A stretch of 64,000 nt of DNA, from the NCBI RefSeq assembly GCF_030385785.1, contig NZ_JAUEDK010000011.1:1-64000 (forward strand), written 5' to 3'. This DNA comes from Crenobacter oryzisoli (GTDB lineage Bacteria; Pseudomonadota; Gammaproteobacteria; Burkholderiales; Chromobacteriaceae). Position numbers and translations under genes: made by a program. The notes beneath the pieces are model-generated. The model saw only the letters and a program-made list of their open reading frames with translations. It searched no databases and was not told where the DNA came from. Position 1 is the first letter of the stretch. The number at the start of each line of letters is the position of its first letter. Below, one piece after another: positions 26,157-37,010 of this stretch.

Positions 26157-28073
26157 TTACTTCTTGTCCTTCACTTCTTCGAACTCAGCGTCGACCACGT
26201 TGCCGTCGTCCTTCTTGGCGTCGGCACCGGCGGCCGCTTCGCCTTCCGGCTGCTGCTGAGCGTACATCTGCTCAGCCAGCTTGTGCGACGCTTCCATCAG
26301 CGCCTGTACCTTGGCGTCGATCACTTCCTTGTCGTCGCCCTTCACCACTTCTTCGGCTTCTTTCAGCGCGGCTTCGATCTTGGCCTTTTCGGCGGCATCG
26401 ATCTTGTCGCCGTACTCGGTCAGCGATTTCTTCACCGAGTGGATCAAGCCTTCGGCCTGGTTCTTGGCTTGCACCAGTTCGGCCAGCTTCTTGTCTTCCT
26501 CGGCGTTGGCCTCGGCGTCCTGCACCATGCGCTCGATCTCGGCTTCCGACAGACCCGACGACGCCTGGATGGTGATGTTGGCCTGCTTGCCGGTGCCCTT
26601 GTCCTTCGCCGATACATGCAGAATGCCGTTGGCGTCGATGTCGAAGGTCACTTCGATCTGCGGCATGCCGCGCGGTGCCGGCGGAATGTCCGACAGGTTG
26701 AACTGACCCAGCGACTTGTTGGCCGAAGCGCGCTCACGCTCGCCCTGCAGCACATGGATGGTCACCGCGTTCTGGTTGTCCTCGGCGGTCGAGAAGGTCT
26801 GGGTCGCCTTGGTCGGGATCGTGGTGTTCTTCTGGATCAGCTTGGTCATGATGCCGCCCATCGTCTCGATACCGAGCGACAGCGGGGTCACATCCAGCAG
26901 CAGCACGTCGGTACGGTCACCGGCCAGCACCGAACCCTGGATCGCGGCGCCAACGGCCACGGCTTCGTCCGGGTTCACGTCGCGGCGCGCTTCCTTGCCG
27001 AAGAACTCCTTCACCTTGTCGATCACCTTCGGCATGCGGGTCTGACCGCCGACCAGGATCACGTCGTGGATGTCGTTGATCGACAGGCCGGCGTCCTTCA
27101 GGGCCACGCGGCACGGCTCGATCGAACGCTCGATCAGGTCTTCCACCAGGCTCTCGAACTTGGCACGGGTGATCTTCATCGCCAGGTGCTTCGGACCGGT
27201 CGCGTCCATGGTGATGTACGGCAGGTTCACCTCGGTCTGCGCGGCGCTCGACAGCTCGATCTTGGCCTTCTCGGCCGCTTCCTTCAGACGCTGCAGCGCC
27301 ATCACGTCGTTCTTCAGGTCCACGCCCTGTTCGCGCTTGAACTCGGTCACGATGTAGTCGATGACGCGCTGGTCGAAGTCTTCGCCGCCGAGGAAGGTGT
27401 CGCCGTTGGTGGCCAGCACTTCGAATTGCTTGTCGCCGTCAACGTCGGCGATCTCGATGATCGAGATGTCGAAGGTACCGCCGCCCAGGTCGTACACGGC
27501 AATCTTGGTGTCGCCCTTCTCGTGCTTGTCCATGCCGAACGCCAGTGCAGCGGCGGTCGGTTCGTTGATGATGCGCTTCACTTCCAGGCCGGCGATGCGG
27601 CCTGCGTCCTTGGTGGCCTGACGCTGGCTGTCGTTGAAGTAGGCCGGTACGGTGATCACCGCCTCGGTCACTTCCTCGCCCAGGTAGTCCTCGGCCGCCT
27701 TCTTCATCTTGCGCAGCACTTCAGCCGAGATTTGCGGCGGGGCCAGTTCCTGGTCGTTCACTTTCACCCAGGCGTCGCCGTTCTTCGCCTTGGTGATTTC
27801 GAACGGCATCAGGTCGATGTCTTTTTGTACTTCCTTGTCTTCGAAGCGGCGACCGATCAGGCGCTTCACCGCGTACAGGGTGTGCTTCGGGTTGGTGACC
27901 GCCTGGCGCTTGGCCGGGGCGCCGACCAGGATCTCGCCGTCGTCCATGTAGGCGATGATCGACGGAGTGGTACGCGCGCCTTCGGCGTTCTCGATCACCT
28001 TCGGCTGGCCGTTTTCGATCACGGACACGCAGGAGTTGGTGGTGCCCAGGTCAATACCGATAATTTTGCCCAT
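26157..28073 (-). CDS. dnaK: Chaperone DnaK (Hsp70)
   Basis: ATP-dependent chaperone of 638 residues. The nucleotide-binding domain has [20 protein letters not shown] (2-21), [38 protein letters not shown] (about 192-209) and [19 protein letters not shown]. The conserved linker is [19 protein letters not shown] (about 385-403). The substrate-binding domain follows, and the C-terminus ends [13 protein letters not shown], the usual EEV-type tail. It sits between grpE and dnaJ with a sigma-32-like promoter in the grpE-dnaK gap. Confidence 0.99.
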   Translation of the reverse strand: MGKIIGIDLGTTNSCVSVIENGQPKVIENAEGARTTPSIIAYMDDGEILVGAPAKRQAVTNPKHTLYAVKRLIGRRFEDKEVQKDIDLMPFEITKAKNGDAWVKVNDQELAPPQISAEVLRKMKKAAEDYLGEEVTEAVITVPAYFNDSQRQATKDAGRIAGLEVKRIINEPTAAALAFGMDKHEKGDTKIAVYDLGGGTFDISIIEIADVDGDKQFEVLATNGDTFLGGEDFDQRVIDYIVTEFKREQGVDLKNDVMALQRLKEAAEKAKIELSSAAQTEVNLPYITMDATGPKHLAMKITRAKFESLVEDLIERSIEPCRVALKDAGLSINDIHDVILVGGQTRMPKVIDKVKEFFGKEARRDVNPDEAVAVGAAIQGSVLAGDRTDVLLLDVTPLSLGIETMGGIMTKLIQKNTTIPTKATQTFSTAEDNQNAVTIHVLQGERERASANKSLGQFNLSDIPPAPRGMPQIEVTFDIDANGILHVSAKDKGTGKQANITIQASSGLSEAEIERMVQDAEANAEEDKKLAELVQAKNQAEGLIHSVKKSLTEYGDKIDAAEKAKIEAALKEAEEVVKGDDKEVIDAKVQALMEASHKLAEQMYAQQQPEGEAAAGADAKKDDGNVVDAEFEEVKDKK

Positions 28074-28148
28074 ATTCTGTATTCCTATTCCTTGTAACTC
28101 GATTTTTTGCCGCTCTTGCCGGGCGGCATCGTCTGTCTTGGTTAGCTA

Positions 28149-28176
28149 CATCGTGGCCATTCGCCACGTTTTCAAG
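28149..28176 (-). promoter_or_regulatory. dnaK: Sigma-32-like promoter of dnaK
   Basis: On the minus strand CTTGAA (complement of 28171-28176) is followed after 14 nt by CCACGATG (complement of 28149-28156). The -35 is perfect for the heat-shock consensus, the -10 moderate. The spacer contains a 6-bp inverted repeat CGTGGC/GCCACG. Confidence 0.5.
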
Positions 28177-28183
28177 AGGGGAT

Positions 28184-28732
28184 TTATGCCTTGGCCTTCG
28201 CGACCACCACCATCGCCGGACGCAACACGCGATCGGCCACGGTATAGCCCTTCTGCATCACGCGAATCACGGTGTTCGGCTCGGCGTCCGACTCCTCGGC
28301 GCTGATCGCTTGATGCTTGTGCGGGTCGAGCTTCTCGCCGATCGGGTTCACTTCGCTGATGTCGGCCTTGTCGAACGCGGAGGCCAGTTGCTTCAGCGTC
28401 AGGTCCACACCGAATTTCAACGCGTCGAACTGACCGCTCTGGTCGGCTAGCGCCATCTCCAGGCTGTCCTTCACGCTAAGCAGCTCGCCGGCAAACTTGT
28501 TGATCGCAAACTTGCGGGCGTTCTGCACGTCTTCGGTCGCGCGGCGACGCAGATTGTCAGCGTCGGCGCGGGCGCGCAGGAAGTTGTCCTTCAGCTCGGC
28601 GACTTCCTTCTCCAGCTCGGCGATTCGGGTCGCGTCGTCACTCGCTTCGACGCCGGCTGCTTCGGCCAATTTGTCGATGGCGATATCCGCGGCATCCACC
28701 GCCCCTTGCTTGCTGTTCTCGTTTTCCTGCAT
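28184..28732 (-). CDS. grpE: Nucleotide exchange factor GrpE
   Basis: DnaK nucleotide-exchange factor of 182 residues. The acidic, poorly conserved N-terminus (about 1-35) leads to a long coiled coil ([30 protein letters not shown], about 42-70), then the beta domain with [34 protein letters not shown] and [28 protein letters not shown] 28732 follows AAGGAATC. First gene of grpE-dnaK-dnaJ. Confidence 0.97.
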   Translation of the reverse strand: MQENENSKQGAVDAADIAIDKLAEAAGVEASDDATRIAELEKEVAELKDNFLRARADADNLRRRATEDVQNARKFAINKFAGELLSVKDSLEMALADQSGQFDALKFGVDLTLKQLASAFDKADISEVNPIGEKLDPHKHQAISAEESDAEPNTVIRVMQKGYTVADRVLRPAMVVVAKAKA

Positions 28733-28777
28733 GACGATTCCTTAACTGAATCCGACAATGGTAAAGACTGGATCAAG

Positions 28778-28803
28778 GTAAGGTCTTTAACCGGTAATTC
28801 AAG
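28778..28803 (-). promoter_or_regulatory. grpE: Sigma-32-like promoter of grpE
   Basis: CTTGAA (complement of 28798-28803), 14-nt spacer, CCTTAC (complement of 28778-28783), about 46 nt before the grpE start. Same spacer as at dnaK and htpG. Confidence 0.5.
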
Positions 28804-28862
28804 AGCGATCGACACTGATCGCCACGTTTTCTGTCGCCACCGGCCTGCCCGACAAACAAAAA

Positions 28863-28886
28863 CGGCCCCCGATTACTTTCGGGAGC
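28863..28886 (-). terminator. Terminator of the first NCS2 permease
   Basis: On the minus strand CGGCTCCCGA pairs with TCGGGGGCCG apart from one mismatch, followed by TTTTTGTTTG. It lies 29 nt after the permease stop. Confidence 0.8.
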
Positions 28887-28914
28887 CGATCGGCTCATTT
28901 ATATGCAGTGAGAC

Positions 28915-30261
28915 TTACACCGTCTCGCGAGCAATCTCTTCAATGAACTCGCCCTCGTGCTCGTCAATGACCTGAGTCGGACGGCCCGGCAGGATCAGAT
29001 TCAGGAACAACGCCACCAGCGAGCCCACGGTGATGCCCGAAGCGAAGACTTCCTTGATGAAGGCTGGCAGTTTGGCCAGCAGTTCCGGACGCATCGTCAC
29101 CGCCACGCCACACCCGATTGCCACCGCAATGATCAGGCCGTTGCGCTTGGTATGTTCGACCCGGCCGAGCATCTGGATGCCGGCAGCGATGATCATCGCG
29201 AACATCATCAGCCCCGCGCCACCGAGCACCGGCAGCGGGATGGTCACGATAAATGCCCCGAGGATCGGAAACAACCCGGCCAGCACCAGCAGCATGCCTG
29301 TCAGCGTCACCACGTGACGGCTGGCCACCCCGGTCAGCGACACCACACCGATGTTCTGCGCGAACGACGAGAACGGCGTGGTCGACATCACCGCGGCCAG
29401 CGCCGAGCCGACGCCATCGCACAGAACGCCGCGGGCGATCTTCTTGCCGCTCATCGGGGTCTTGGTGGCCGCGCCCAGCGCCAGGAAGTTACCGGTCGAT
29501 TCGACGATAGTCACCAGGTAGGCGATCGACATGCCGACGATGCCCGAGATCGGGAAGGCCAGGCCGAAGTGCAGCGGCTGCGGCACCGCAAACGACTGCG
29601 CCTGATGCACCGCCGAGAAATCCACCAGGCCGAACGCCAGGCAGACCAGGTAGCCGACAAACATGCCGATCACGATCGCCGCCGCCGAAATGATGCCCTT
29701 GCCCCACTGCACCAGCCCGATCACCAGGATCAGCACGAACAGCGCGATGCCGAGGTTGGCCGGATCGGCATAGTGCGCCGAGCCCACCTGGCCGCCGGCG
29801 AACCAGTCGATCGCCACCGGAATCAGCGACAGGCCGATCATCGTTACCACCGTGCCGGTCACCACCGGCGGGAACAGCTTGCGGATCTGCGGCATGAAGA
29901 AGCTGCCGACGATCATCACGAAGGAGCCGACCAGCGACGACCCGAGAACCCCCGCCATGCCGTGCTCGAAGCCGACGGCGATCGCGGCGGCCACGAAGGT
30001 GAAGCTGGTACCCATCACACAGGGCAGCTTGATGCCGATCGGGCCGACGCCCTTGCACTGGATGATCGTTACCACGCCCGACACCATCAGTGCCGCGTTC
30101 ACCAGCGCCACTACCTGCTCGGTCGGCAGCTTCAGCACGCCGCCCACCACCAGCGGCACCGCGATGATGCCGCCCAGCGCAGCCAGCAAATGCTGGGCGG
30201 CCAGCAAGAACGACGTCGCCAATGGCGGCCGGTCCTCCACGTTGTACAGCAACTGTTCCAT
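28915..30261 (-). CDS. NCS2-family nucleobase permease (xanthine/urate type), copy 1
   Basis: Inner-membrane proton symporter of 448 residues with about 14 helices. Family motifs: AAQHLLAALGGIIAVPLVVGG (about 21-41), GVGPIGIKLPCVMGTSFTFV, the helix 8 motif IVESTGNFLALG (Glu essential in XanQ) and the NAT signature QNIGVVSLTGVASRHVV (about 316). The C-terminal cytoplasmic tail is acidic. Substrate specificity among xanthine, urate and uracil is not decided by sequence here; the xanthine/urate branch is favoured. ATG 30261 follows GGAG; a slightly longer start is possible. It is the closest paralogue of the next gene, which lies 320 bp upstream in the same direction, and shares a 20-bp upstream motif with it. 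Confidence 0.9.
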   Translation of the reverse strand: MEQLLYNVEDRPPLATSFLLAAQHLLAALGGIIAVPLVVGGVLKLPTEQVVALVNAALMVSGVVTIIQCKGVGPIGIKLPCVMGTSFTFVAAAIAVGFEHGMAGVLGSSLVGSFVMIVGSFFMPQIRKLFPPVVTGTVVTMIGLSLIPVAIDWFAGGQVGSAHYADPANLGIALFVLILVIGLVQWGKGIISAAAIVIGMFVGYLVCLAFGLVDFSAVHQAQSFAVPQPLHFGLAFPISGIVGMSIAYLVTIVESTGNFLALGAATKTPMSGKKIARGVLCDGVGSALAAVMSTTPFSSFAQNIGVVSLTGVASRHVVTLTGMLLVLAGLFPILGAFIVTIPLPVLGGAGLMMFAMIIAAGIQMLGRVEHTKRNGLIIAVAIGCGVAVTMRPELLAKLPAFIKEVFASGITVGSLVALFLNLILPGRPTQVIDEHEGEFIEEIARETV

Positions 30262-30361
30262 CCTGCATCTCCTCAATCGAATTGGACACGGTCGACTACC
30301 GCCAGCCTAAAGAGTCTTGTTGTTAAAATTTTTAAGGCGGCAATCTTGTCAACTTCACGTA

Positions 30362-30381
30362 ATGGATGTCAATTCCATTTT
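30362..30381 (-). promoter_or_regulatory. Shared upstream motif of NCS2 permease copy 1
   Basis: ATGGATGTCAATTCCATTTT lies 100 bp before the start and is identical to 32024-32043 upstream of copy 2, whereas the flanks differ. It contains an imperfect dyad TGGATGTCAATTCCA, and on the minus strand TTGACA, a perfect -35 hexamer. Probably promoter plus operator. Confidence 0.65.
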
Positions 30382-30533
30382 CACAAAAACCATCAGATCA
30401 TGTTTTTTTCATAGAAAAACTGGATTTTTACCAGAAATTACCGGGAATTTATCTCAATAAAAATACATGCCGATTGTCGAACAATGCTTTGCAGAAACAA
30501 ATTCCAATCATCTATATCGGCATTTAAAAAGCA

Positions 30534-30559
30534 AAGGCCCACCGCGCGCGGTGGGCCTT
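30534..30559 (-). terminator. Terminator of the second NCS2 permease
   Basis: AAGGCCCACCGC (30534-30545) pairs with GCGGTGGGCCTT (30548-30559), a 12-bp near-perfect palindrome. It lies 22 nt after the permease stop; on the minus strand it runs into TTGCTTTTTAAAT. Confidence 0.8.
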
Positions 30560-30581
30560 CAATTGGAATCTCTCCGTCGGC

Positions 30582-31931
30582 TCAGGCAGCCTCGCTGGCA
30601 ATCTCCTCGAGTTCGCGCGCCTGCAGCTCGTGCTCATGTTCGCTCTCGACCGGACGGCCCGGCAGCAGCAGATTGAGCAGCACCGCCACCAGCGCACCGA
30701 CGGTAATCCCGGAGCCGAACACTTCCTTGACGAAGGCCGGAAGCTTAGACAGCAGCTCCGGTCGCGCCGTCACCGCCAGGCCGCAGCCGATCGCCACCGC
30801 GATGATCAGGCCATTGCGCTTGGTATGCTCGACCTTGCCCAGCATCTGGATGCCGGCCGAAATGATCATCGCGAACATCATCAAACCCGCCCCTCCCAGC
30901 ACCGGCTGCGGCACCGTCACCACCAGCGCGCCAAGCACCGGGAACAGGCCGGCCAGCAGCAGCATCACGCCGGTAAAGGCCACCACATGGCGGCTGGCCA
31001 CCCCGGTCAACGACACCACGCCGACATTCTGGGCAAAGGTCGACACCGGCGGACTCGACACCAACGAGGCGAAGGCCGAGCCGACGCCATCACACAGGAT
31101 GCCGCTGGACAACCGCTTGCCGTCCACCTCGGTTTTCGTGGCCGAGCCGAGCGCCATGAAGGTACCGGTGGTCTCCACCATGGTGACCATATAGGCGATC
31201 GACATCGCCACGATACCGGACGGAGGAAAGGACAGCCCGAAATGCAGCGGCTGCGGCAGCGCGAACACCACGGCATGCTGCACCTGGGTGAAATCGACCT
31301 TACCCATCAGCAGACAGACCAGATAGCCAACGAACATGCCGATCACGATCGCCGACGCCGAGATGATGCCCTTGCCCCACTGCACCAACCCGATCACCGA
31401 AACCAGCACCAGGAAGGCAATACCCAGATTGACCGGGTCGCCGTAGTTGGCCGAATGGGCGCCACCGGCAGCCCAGTCGATCGCCACCGGCACCAGCGAC
31501 AGGCCGATCATGGCCACCACCACACCGGTGACGGCGTGCGGGAACAGCTTGCGGATCTGCGGCATGAAGAAGCTACCGGAGATCATCACCAGCGAGCCGA
31601 CCAACGACGAGCCGAGAATGCCCGGCACACCATGTTCCATGCCGACGCTGATCGCCGCACCGACGAAGGCGAAGCTGGTGCCCATCACACAGGGCAGGCG
31701 AATGCCGACCGGCCCGACGCCCTTGCATTGAATGATGGTGACGATACCCGAGCCGAGTAGCGCGGCATTGACCAGCGCGACCACCTGATCGGCCGGCAGG
31801 CGCAACGCGCCGCCTATCACCAGTGGCACGGCAATGATGCCCCCCAGGGCGGCCAGCAGATGCTGGGCGGCAAGCAACAGGGAGGTCAACACGGGCGGGC
31901 GATCCTCCACCCTAAACAGCAACGGGTTCAT
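30582..31931 (-). CDS. NCS2-family nucleobase permease (xanthine/urate type), copy 2
   Basis: Paralogue of copy 1 (449 residues). Same architecture and motifs: AAQHLLAALGGIIAVPLVIGG, CKGVGPVGIRLPCVMGTSFA, MVETTGTFMALGSATKT and QNVGVVSLTGVASRHVV. Roughly three quarters of residues appear identical between the copies by eye, pointing to an old tandem duplication. Differences around helices 7-8 (VETTG against VESTG; VSSPPVSTFAQN against MSTTPFSSFAQN) could alter substrate choice. The copies are separately transcribed: each has its own terminator and upstream motif. No purine catabolic enzyme is adjacent. Confidence 0.9.
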   Translation of the reverse strand: MNPLLFRVEDRPPVLTSLLLAAQHLLAALGGIIAVPLVIGGALRLPADQVVALVNAALLGSGIVTIIQCKGVGPVGIRLPCVMGTSFAFVGAAISVGMEHGVPGILGSSLVGSLVMISGSFFMPQIRKLFPHAVTGVVVAMIGLSLVPVAIDWAAGGAHSANYGDPVNLGIAFLVLVSVIGLVQWGKGIISASAIVIGMFVGYLVCLLMGKVDFTQVQHAVVFALPQPLHFGLSFPPSGIVAMSIAYMVTMVETTGTFMALGSATKTEVDGKRLSSGILCDGVGSAFASLVSSPPVSTFAQNVGVVSLTGVASRHVVAFTGVMLLLAGLFPVLGALVVTVPQPVLGGAGLMMFAMIISAGIQMLGKVEHTKRNGLIIAVAIGCGLAVTARPELLSKLPAFVKEVFGSGITVGALVAVLLNLLLPGRPVESEHEHELQARELEEIASEAA

Positions 31932-32023
31932 CTGGCTTCTCCATCTACTCTCAATCAGGCACTGCTCTGCTTAAGATTGTTATGTGTGTTTCTTACTGGC
32001 CGCCATACTGTAGTTTCCACCTG

Positions 32024-32043
32024 ATGGATGTCAATTCCATTTT
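32024..32043 (-). promoter_or_regulatory. Shared upstream motif of NCS2 permease copy 2
   Basis: Second exact copy of ATGGATGTCAATTCCATTTT, 92 bp before the start. On the minus strand TTGACA is followed after 16 nt by TACAGT, a plausible sigma-70 promoter. Confidence 0.65.
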
Positions 32044-32309
32044 ATGAATTTGAGACAAAATCAATCGATGCCATCCATACCATTGTTTTCTCTCAACTTT
32101 ATATCTTCATATAAAGATAAAAATCTTAGACGTCATTGAATTGGCGCATTTCGGAAACAAAGCGCTCTGCCATTGGCACTTTCTGTCCAACTATCACCCG
32201 CCACCGGCGAGATTCACCCAAGCCTAATGGTGCCATCTCTGCCCGCCACGGCTAGCCCGCCTCACCGCCCCCCCCTGCCCGTCGCACCACCGCCACAACC
32301 TTTTTTTGC

Positions 32310-32327
32310 AAAAGTGTCGACACTTTT
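32310..32327. promoter_or_regulatory. 18-bp perfect palindrome upstream of aceA
   Basis: AAAAGTGTCGACACTTTT is a perfect palindrome centred on GTCGAC. Dyads of the TGTCGACA type are typical of GntR/FadR-like regulators, several of which control acetate, lactate or glyoxylate metabolism. No GntR gene is in the window. Confidence 0.6.
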
Positions 32328-32401
32328 TAAAAAACAGCGCAAATTGTTCGCAAAGACAGCACAGCACAGCACCATTTTTTTTCGATTTTAACCAGACATG
32401 T

Positions 32402-32430
32402 TTGTTTGTGAATAACCCTGATTTTATTAG
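32402..32430 (+). promoter_or_regulatory. aceA: Candidate sigma-70 promoter of aceA
   Basis: TTGTTT (32402-32407), 17-nt spacer, TATTAG (32425-32430). It sits 74 bp downstream of the palindrome, a spacing that would suit an activator or distal operator. Confidence 0.4.
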
Positions 32431-32653
32431 CTAAAAATGGCTTCACAGCACAAAAAAATGTGATTTAATGGAAGCACAACGACACCAGACGGCACCTAGA
32501 AATGCCGCACCGCAGCGAAGCCAGTCGCAACCAAACTGGCGACAGATCGCAAGATCGGCCTGCCGTTCGTCGACAGCAGACCGAAAGGAAGAAAACAGCG
32601 CCGACCTTTAAAGCCGGCACCGAGGAAACCTACCAAGGAATAGGGAGAGCACC

Positions 32654-33949
<1,296 letters not shown>

Positions 33950-34000
33950 GCGCCCCCTGCTCGACACAGGCCCTCGCCGCGACGTAAGGTGTTGTTTTAC

Positions 34001-34018
34001 CGAACGTTGCGGCGTTCG
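34001..34018 (+). other. Hairpin between aceA and aceB
   Basis: CGAACG-TTGCGG-CGTTCG: a 6-bp stem in the 136-nt gap without a T run after it. Possibly an mRNA stability or attenuation element. Confidence 0.35.
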
Positions 34019-34085
34019 CATTGCCTAATCTGACAACCATTGAGAAAGAGGCGGATAACCGCCCGCGCAAAATTCAGGAAAACGC

Positions 34086-35687
34086 ATGATGACTCGACCA
34101 ACCTACCCTGCCGGTATTGAGATCGAGGGCTCGATCACCCCGGAATTTGCCGAGATCCTGACCCCCGAAGCAATGGAATTCATTTCCAAACTTCATCGCA
34201 AATTTGAGCCGCGCCGCCGCGAATTGTTGCAGGCACGCATCACTCGACAGAAAGCCCTTGACAGCGGAAAGCTACCTGATTTTCTGCCGGAGACGGCAGA
34301 GATCCGCAACGGCGACTGGAAGATCGCGCCGCTGCCGAAGGACCTGCTCGATCGCCGCGTCGAGATCACCGGCCCGGTAGAACGCAAGATGATGATCAAC
34401 GCGCTCAACTCCGGCGCCAAGATCTTCATGACCGACTTCGAAGATGCCAACTGTCCGAGCTGGGAAAACCAGATCCAGGGCCAGATCAACGTCCGCGATG
34501 CCTACCGCAAGACCATCAGCTTCACCTCGCCGCAGGGCAAGGAATACAAGCTGAACGATCAGATCGCCACCCTGCTGGTGCGTCCGCGCGGCTGGCACCT
34601 GATGGAAAAGCACGTGAAGATCGACGGCGACATCGTGTCCGGCGCCATCTTCGACTTCGCGCTGTCCTTCTATCACAACATCAAGCACCTGGTTGCCAAC
34701 GGTAGCGCCACCTACTACTACCTGCCGAAGATGGAGTCGCACCTCGAGGCGCGCCTGTGGAACGACATCTTCTGCTTCGCGCAGGACGAGCTGGGCATCG
34801 CCCGCGGCACCATCAAGGGTACCGTGCTGATCGAGACCATCCTCGCCGCCTTCGAGATGGAAGAGATCCTGTACGAGCTGCGCGAGCACTCCGCCGGCCT
34901 GAACGCCGGCCGCTGGGACTACATTTTCAGCTGCATCAAGAAGTTCAAGACCAACAAGGACTTCTGCCTGGCCGACCGCGCCCAGATCGGCATGACCGTG
35001 CCGTTCATGCGCGCCTACGCCCTGCTGCTGCTCAAGACCTGCCACAAGCGCAACGCCCCGGCCATCGGCGGCATGAGCGCGTTGATCCCGATCAAGAACG
35101 ACGAAGCGGCCAACGAGAAGGCCCTGGCCGGCGTGCGCGCCGACAAGGACCGCGATGCGGCCGACGGCTACGACGGCGGCTGGGTGGCCCATCCGGGCCT
35201 GGTGCCGGTGGCCATGGCTGCCTGGGACGCCGTGCTGGGCGACAAGCCGAACCAGATCGACAAGCAGCGTGACGATGTGAACGTGAGCGGTGCCGACCTG
35301 CTGAACTTCCAGCCGGAGACCCCGATCACCGAGACCGGCCTGCGCATGAACATCAACGTGGGCATCCAGTACCTGGGCGCCTGGATCTCCGGCTCGGGCG
35401 CGGTACCGATCCACAACCTGATGGAAGATGCCGCCACCGCCGAAATCTCGCGCGCGCAGATCTGGCAATGGATCCGCAGCCCGAAGGGCGTGCTGAACGA
35501 CGGCCGCAAGGTCACCCACGAGCTGTTTGCAGAACTCGCGGCCGACGAAGTGGCCAAGCTGCGCGACGAGTACGGCAGCAAGTGGACCAAGCAATACGAG
35601 GATGCAGCCGAGATGTTCAAGATGCTGACCACCTCGGATGACTTCGTCGAGTTCCTGACCCTGCCGGGTTACGAATACCTCGCCTAA
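34086..35687 (+). CDS. aceB: Malate synthase A
   Basis: Condenses glyoxylate with acetyl-CoA to malate, completing the glyoxylate shunt. 533 residues, the AceB (isoform A) length rather than the longer GlcB. Characteristic parts: [20 protein letters not shown] (about 115-134), [75 protein letters not shown] (about 244-283, with the catalytic Arg and Glu/Asp for Mg) and the C-terminal catalytic Asp in [17 protein letters not shown]. The first of two ATG codons follows AGGAAAA. It ends the aceA-aceB unit with a strong terminator. Confidence 0.98.
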   Translation: MMTRPTYPAGIEIEGSITPEFAEILTPEAMEFISKLHRKFEPRRRELLQARITRQKALDSGKLPDFLPETAEIRNGDWKIAPLPKDLLDRRVEITGPVERKMMINALNSGAKIFMTDFEDANCPSWENQIQGQINVRDAYRKTISFTSPQGKEYKLNDQIATLLVRPRGWHLMEKHVKIDGDIVSGAIFDFALSFYHNIKHLVANGSATYYYLPKMESHLEARLWNDIFCFAQDELGIARGTIKGTVLIETILAAFEMEEILYELREHSAGLNAGRWDYIFSCIKKFKTNKDFCLADRAQIGMTVPFMRAYALLLLKTCHKRNAPAIGGMSALIPIKNDEAANEKALAGVRADKDRDAADGYDGGWVAHPGLVPVAMAAWDAVLGDKPNQIDKQRDDVNVSGADLLNFQPETPITETGLRMNINVGIQYLGAWISGSGAVPIHNLMEDAATAEISRAQIWQWIRSPKGVLNDGRKVTHELFAELAADEVAKLRDEYGSKWTKQYEDAAEMFKMLTTSDDFVEFLTLPGYEYLA

Positions 35688-35722
35688 GCCTCGCAACGCA
35701 GCAATTTGCCACGTTGCACCCC

Positions 35723-35753
35723 AAAGCGGCCCCATGCGGGCCGCTTTGTTTTT
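35723..35753 (+). terminator. Terminator of aceB
   Basis: AAAGCGGCCC (35723-35732), loop CATGC, GGGCCGCTTT (35738-35747), then GTTTTTG. Strong intrinsic terminator 35 nt after the stop. Confidence 0.9.
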
Positions 35754-35839
35754 GCCGATCACTTCACACCGAAACATCCTGCCTACAATATCCAATTTTT
35801 GAAATAATATTTTGTCTACTGGCGGATATTTTTTTGTTC

Positions 35840-35858
35840 TTTGCAATAAAATTGCGAA
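35840..35858. promoter_or_regulatory. Dyad upstream of the ABC importer operon
   Basis: TTTGCAATAAAATTGCGAA: half sites TTTGCAAT and ATTGCGAA around AAA, with one mismatch, 70 bp before the first gene. Candidate operator in an AT-rich promoter region. Confidence 0.4.
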
Positions 35859-35927
35859 CATGCGCCGGCGCCTGACGCGCCGCCGTGCTGTGCCTTATAA
35901 AGATCAGACACACAACAAGGAGAAAGC

Positions 35928-36908
35928 ATGAGACACCTGTCGCGCCGCCTGTTCGTAACGACCGCTCTCGCCGGGTTGGTTGCCAGCGCCTTTGCGGTAT
36001 CGGCCAATGCAGCCGAAATGAAGAAAGTGGCGATCACCGCCATCGTCGAACACCCGGCGCTCGACGCAGCTCGCAAAGGTATCGAGGACGAGCTCAAGGC
36101 TGCCGGCTACATTCAGGGCAAAAACCTCAAATACGAATTCCAAAGTGCACAGGGCAATACCGCCACCGCTGCACAGATCGCCCGCAAGTTCGTCGGCGAC
36201 AATCCGGATGTGATCGTCGGCATCGCCACCCCGAGCGCACAGGCGCTGGCCGCCTCGACCAAGTCGATCCCGGTCGTGTTCGCCGCCGTGACCGACCCTG
36301 TAGCAGCCAAGCTGGTAAAGGACTGGAAACCGTCCGGAACCAACATCACCGGCGTATCCGATGCCCTGCCGCTGGCTCCGCAAATCGAGCTGATTAAGAA
36401 GGTGAAGCCGGGCGTGAAGCGCGTCGGCATGGTGTACAGCCCGGGTGAGGTGAACTCCACCATCGTCGCCAAGGAGCTGAAAGCCGAACTCGCCAAGCAG
36501 GGCATATCCCTGGTGGAAGCGTCGGCCGCCCGCACCGTGGACGTGCCGTCTGCCGCCAAGAGCCTGGTCGGCAAGGTCGACGTGATCTACACCACCACCG
36601 ACAACAACGTGGTGTCGGCCTACGAGTCGCTGTACAAGGTCGCCGTCGACAGCAAGCTGCCGCTGATCGCCGCCGACACCGACACGGTGAAGCGTGGTGC
36701 CGTCGCCGCGCTCGGCCAGAACTACTACGACATGGGCCGCCAGACCGGCAAGCTGGTAGTGCGCATCCTGAAGGGCGAGAAGCCAGGCGCGATCGCACCG
36801 GAAGTGGGCACCAAGCTCAACCTGGTGGTCAACCCGGGTGCCGCCGAGAAGCAAGGCATCAAGCTGTCGCCAGAACTGATCAAGACCGCCAAGGAAGTGA
36901 TCAAGTAA
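35928..36908 (+). CDS. ABC transporter substrate-binding protein, TrpX-like family
   Basis: Periplasmic binding protein of 326 residues. Sec signal peptide (RRLFVTTALAGLVASAFAVSANA, cleavage after ANA near 28). The mature part starts MKKVAITAIVEHPALDAARK GIEDELKAAGY and contains DVIVGIATPSAQAL, IPVVFAAVTDPVAAKLV, GMVYSPGEVNS, YTTTDNNVVSAYESL and VAALGQNYYDMGRQTGKLVV RIL. This is the PF04392-type binding protein, whose best-known members import tryptophan/tyrosine in Gram-positives; the ligand here is unknown. First gene of a three-gene importer with a permease and an ATPase. AGGAG precedes the ATG by 7 nt. Confidence 0.9.
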   Translation: MRHLSRRLFVTTALAGLVASAFAVSANAAEMKKVAITAIVEHPALDAARKGIEDELKAAGYIQGKNLKYEFQSAQGNTATAAQIARKFVGDNPDVIVGIATPSAQALAASTKSIPVVFAAVTDPVAAKLVKDWKPSGTNITGVSDALPLAPQIELIKKVKPGVKRVGMVYSPGEVNSTIVAKELKAELAKQGISLVEASAARTVDVPSAAKSLVGKVDVIYTTTDNNVVSAYESLYKVAVDSKLPLIAADTDTVKRGAVAALGQNYYDMGRQTGKLVVRILKGEKPGAIAPEVGTKLNLVVNPGAAEKQGIKLSPELIKTAKEVIK

Positions 36909-36923
36909 AGCCTGTCTCGCGAC

Positions 36924-36933
36924 TTCGGCCAAC
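36924..36933 (-). repeat. Intergenic copy of the dispersed 10-mer GTTGGCCGAA
   Basis: Exact copy on the minus strand, 16 bp after the binding-protein stop and before the permease gene. No inverted partner is nearby. Confidence 0.7.
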
Positions 36934-37010
36934 CCTGAAGTCCGCCCTTTCTCCCCAGGCCTGGCCACAAGCCCTTCCTGGGGAGCGAACGTTTCACGAG
37001 GTGTCGTTTC

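Larger units (their letters stand above)
32044..32653. other. AT-rich regulatory region between permease copy 2 and aceA
   Basis: A 610-bp gap without a credible gene. It holds TTTATAT-CTTC-ATATAAA (32098-32115), the 18-bp palindrome at 32310-32327 and a sigma-70-like promoter at 32402-32430. The transcript of aceA would carry a leader of over 200 nt. Composition is patchy, with C-rich and A/T-rich blocks. Confidence 0.5.

Noticed and set aside
26283-28097. Long open frame antisense to dnaK
   Set aside because: Low-complexity His/Leu/Arg/Val composition expected from the complement of strongly biased dnaK codons; no start signals.
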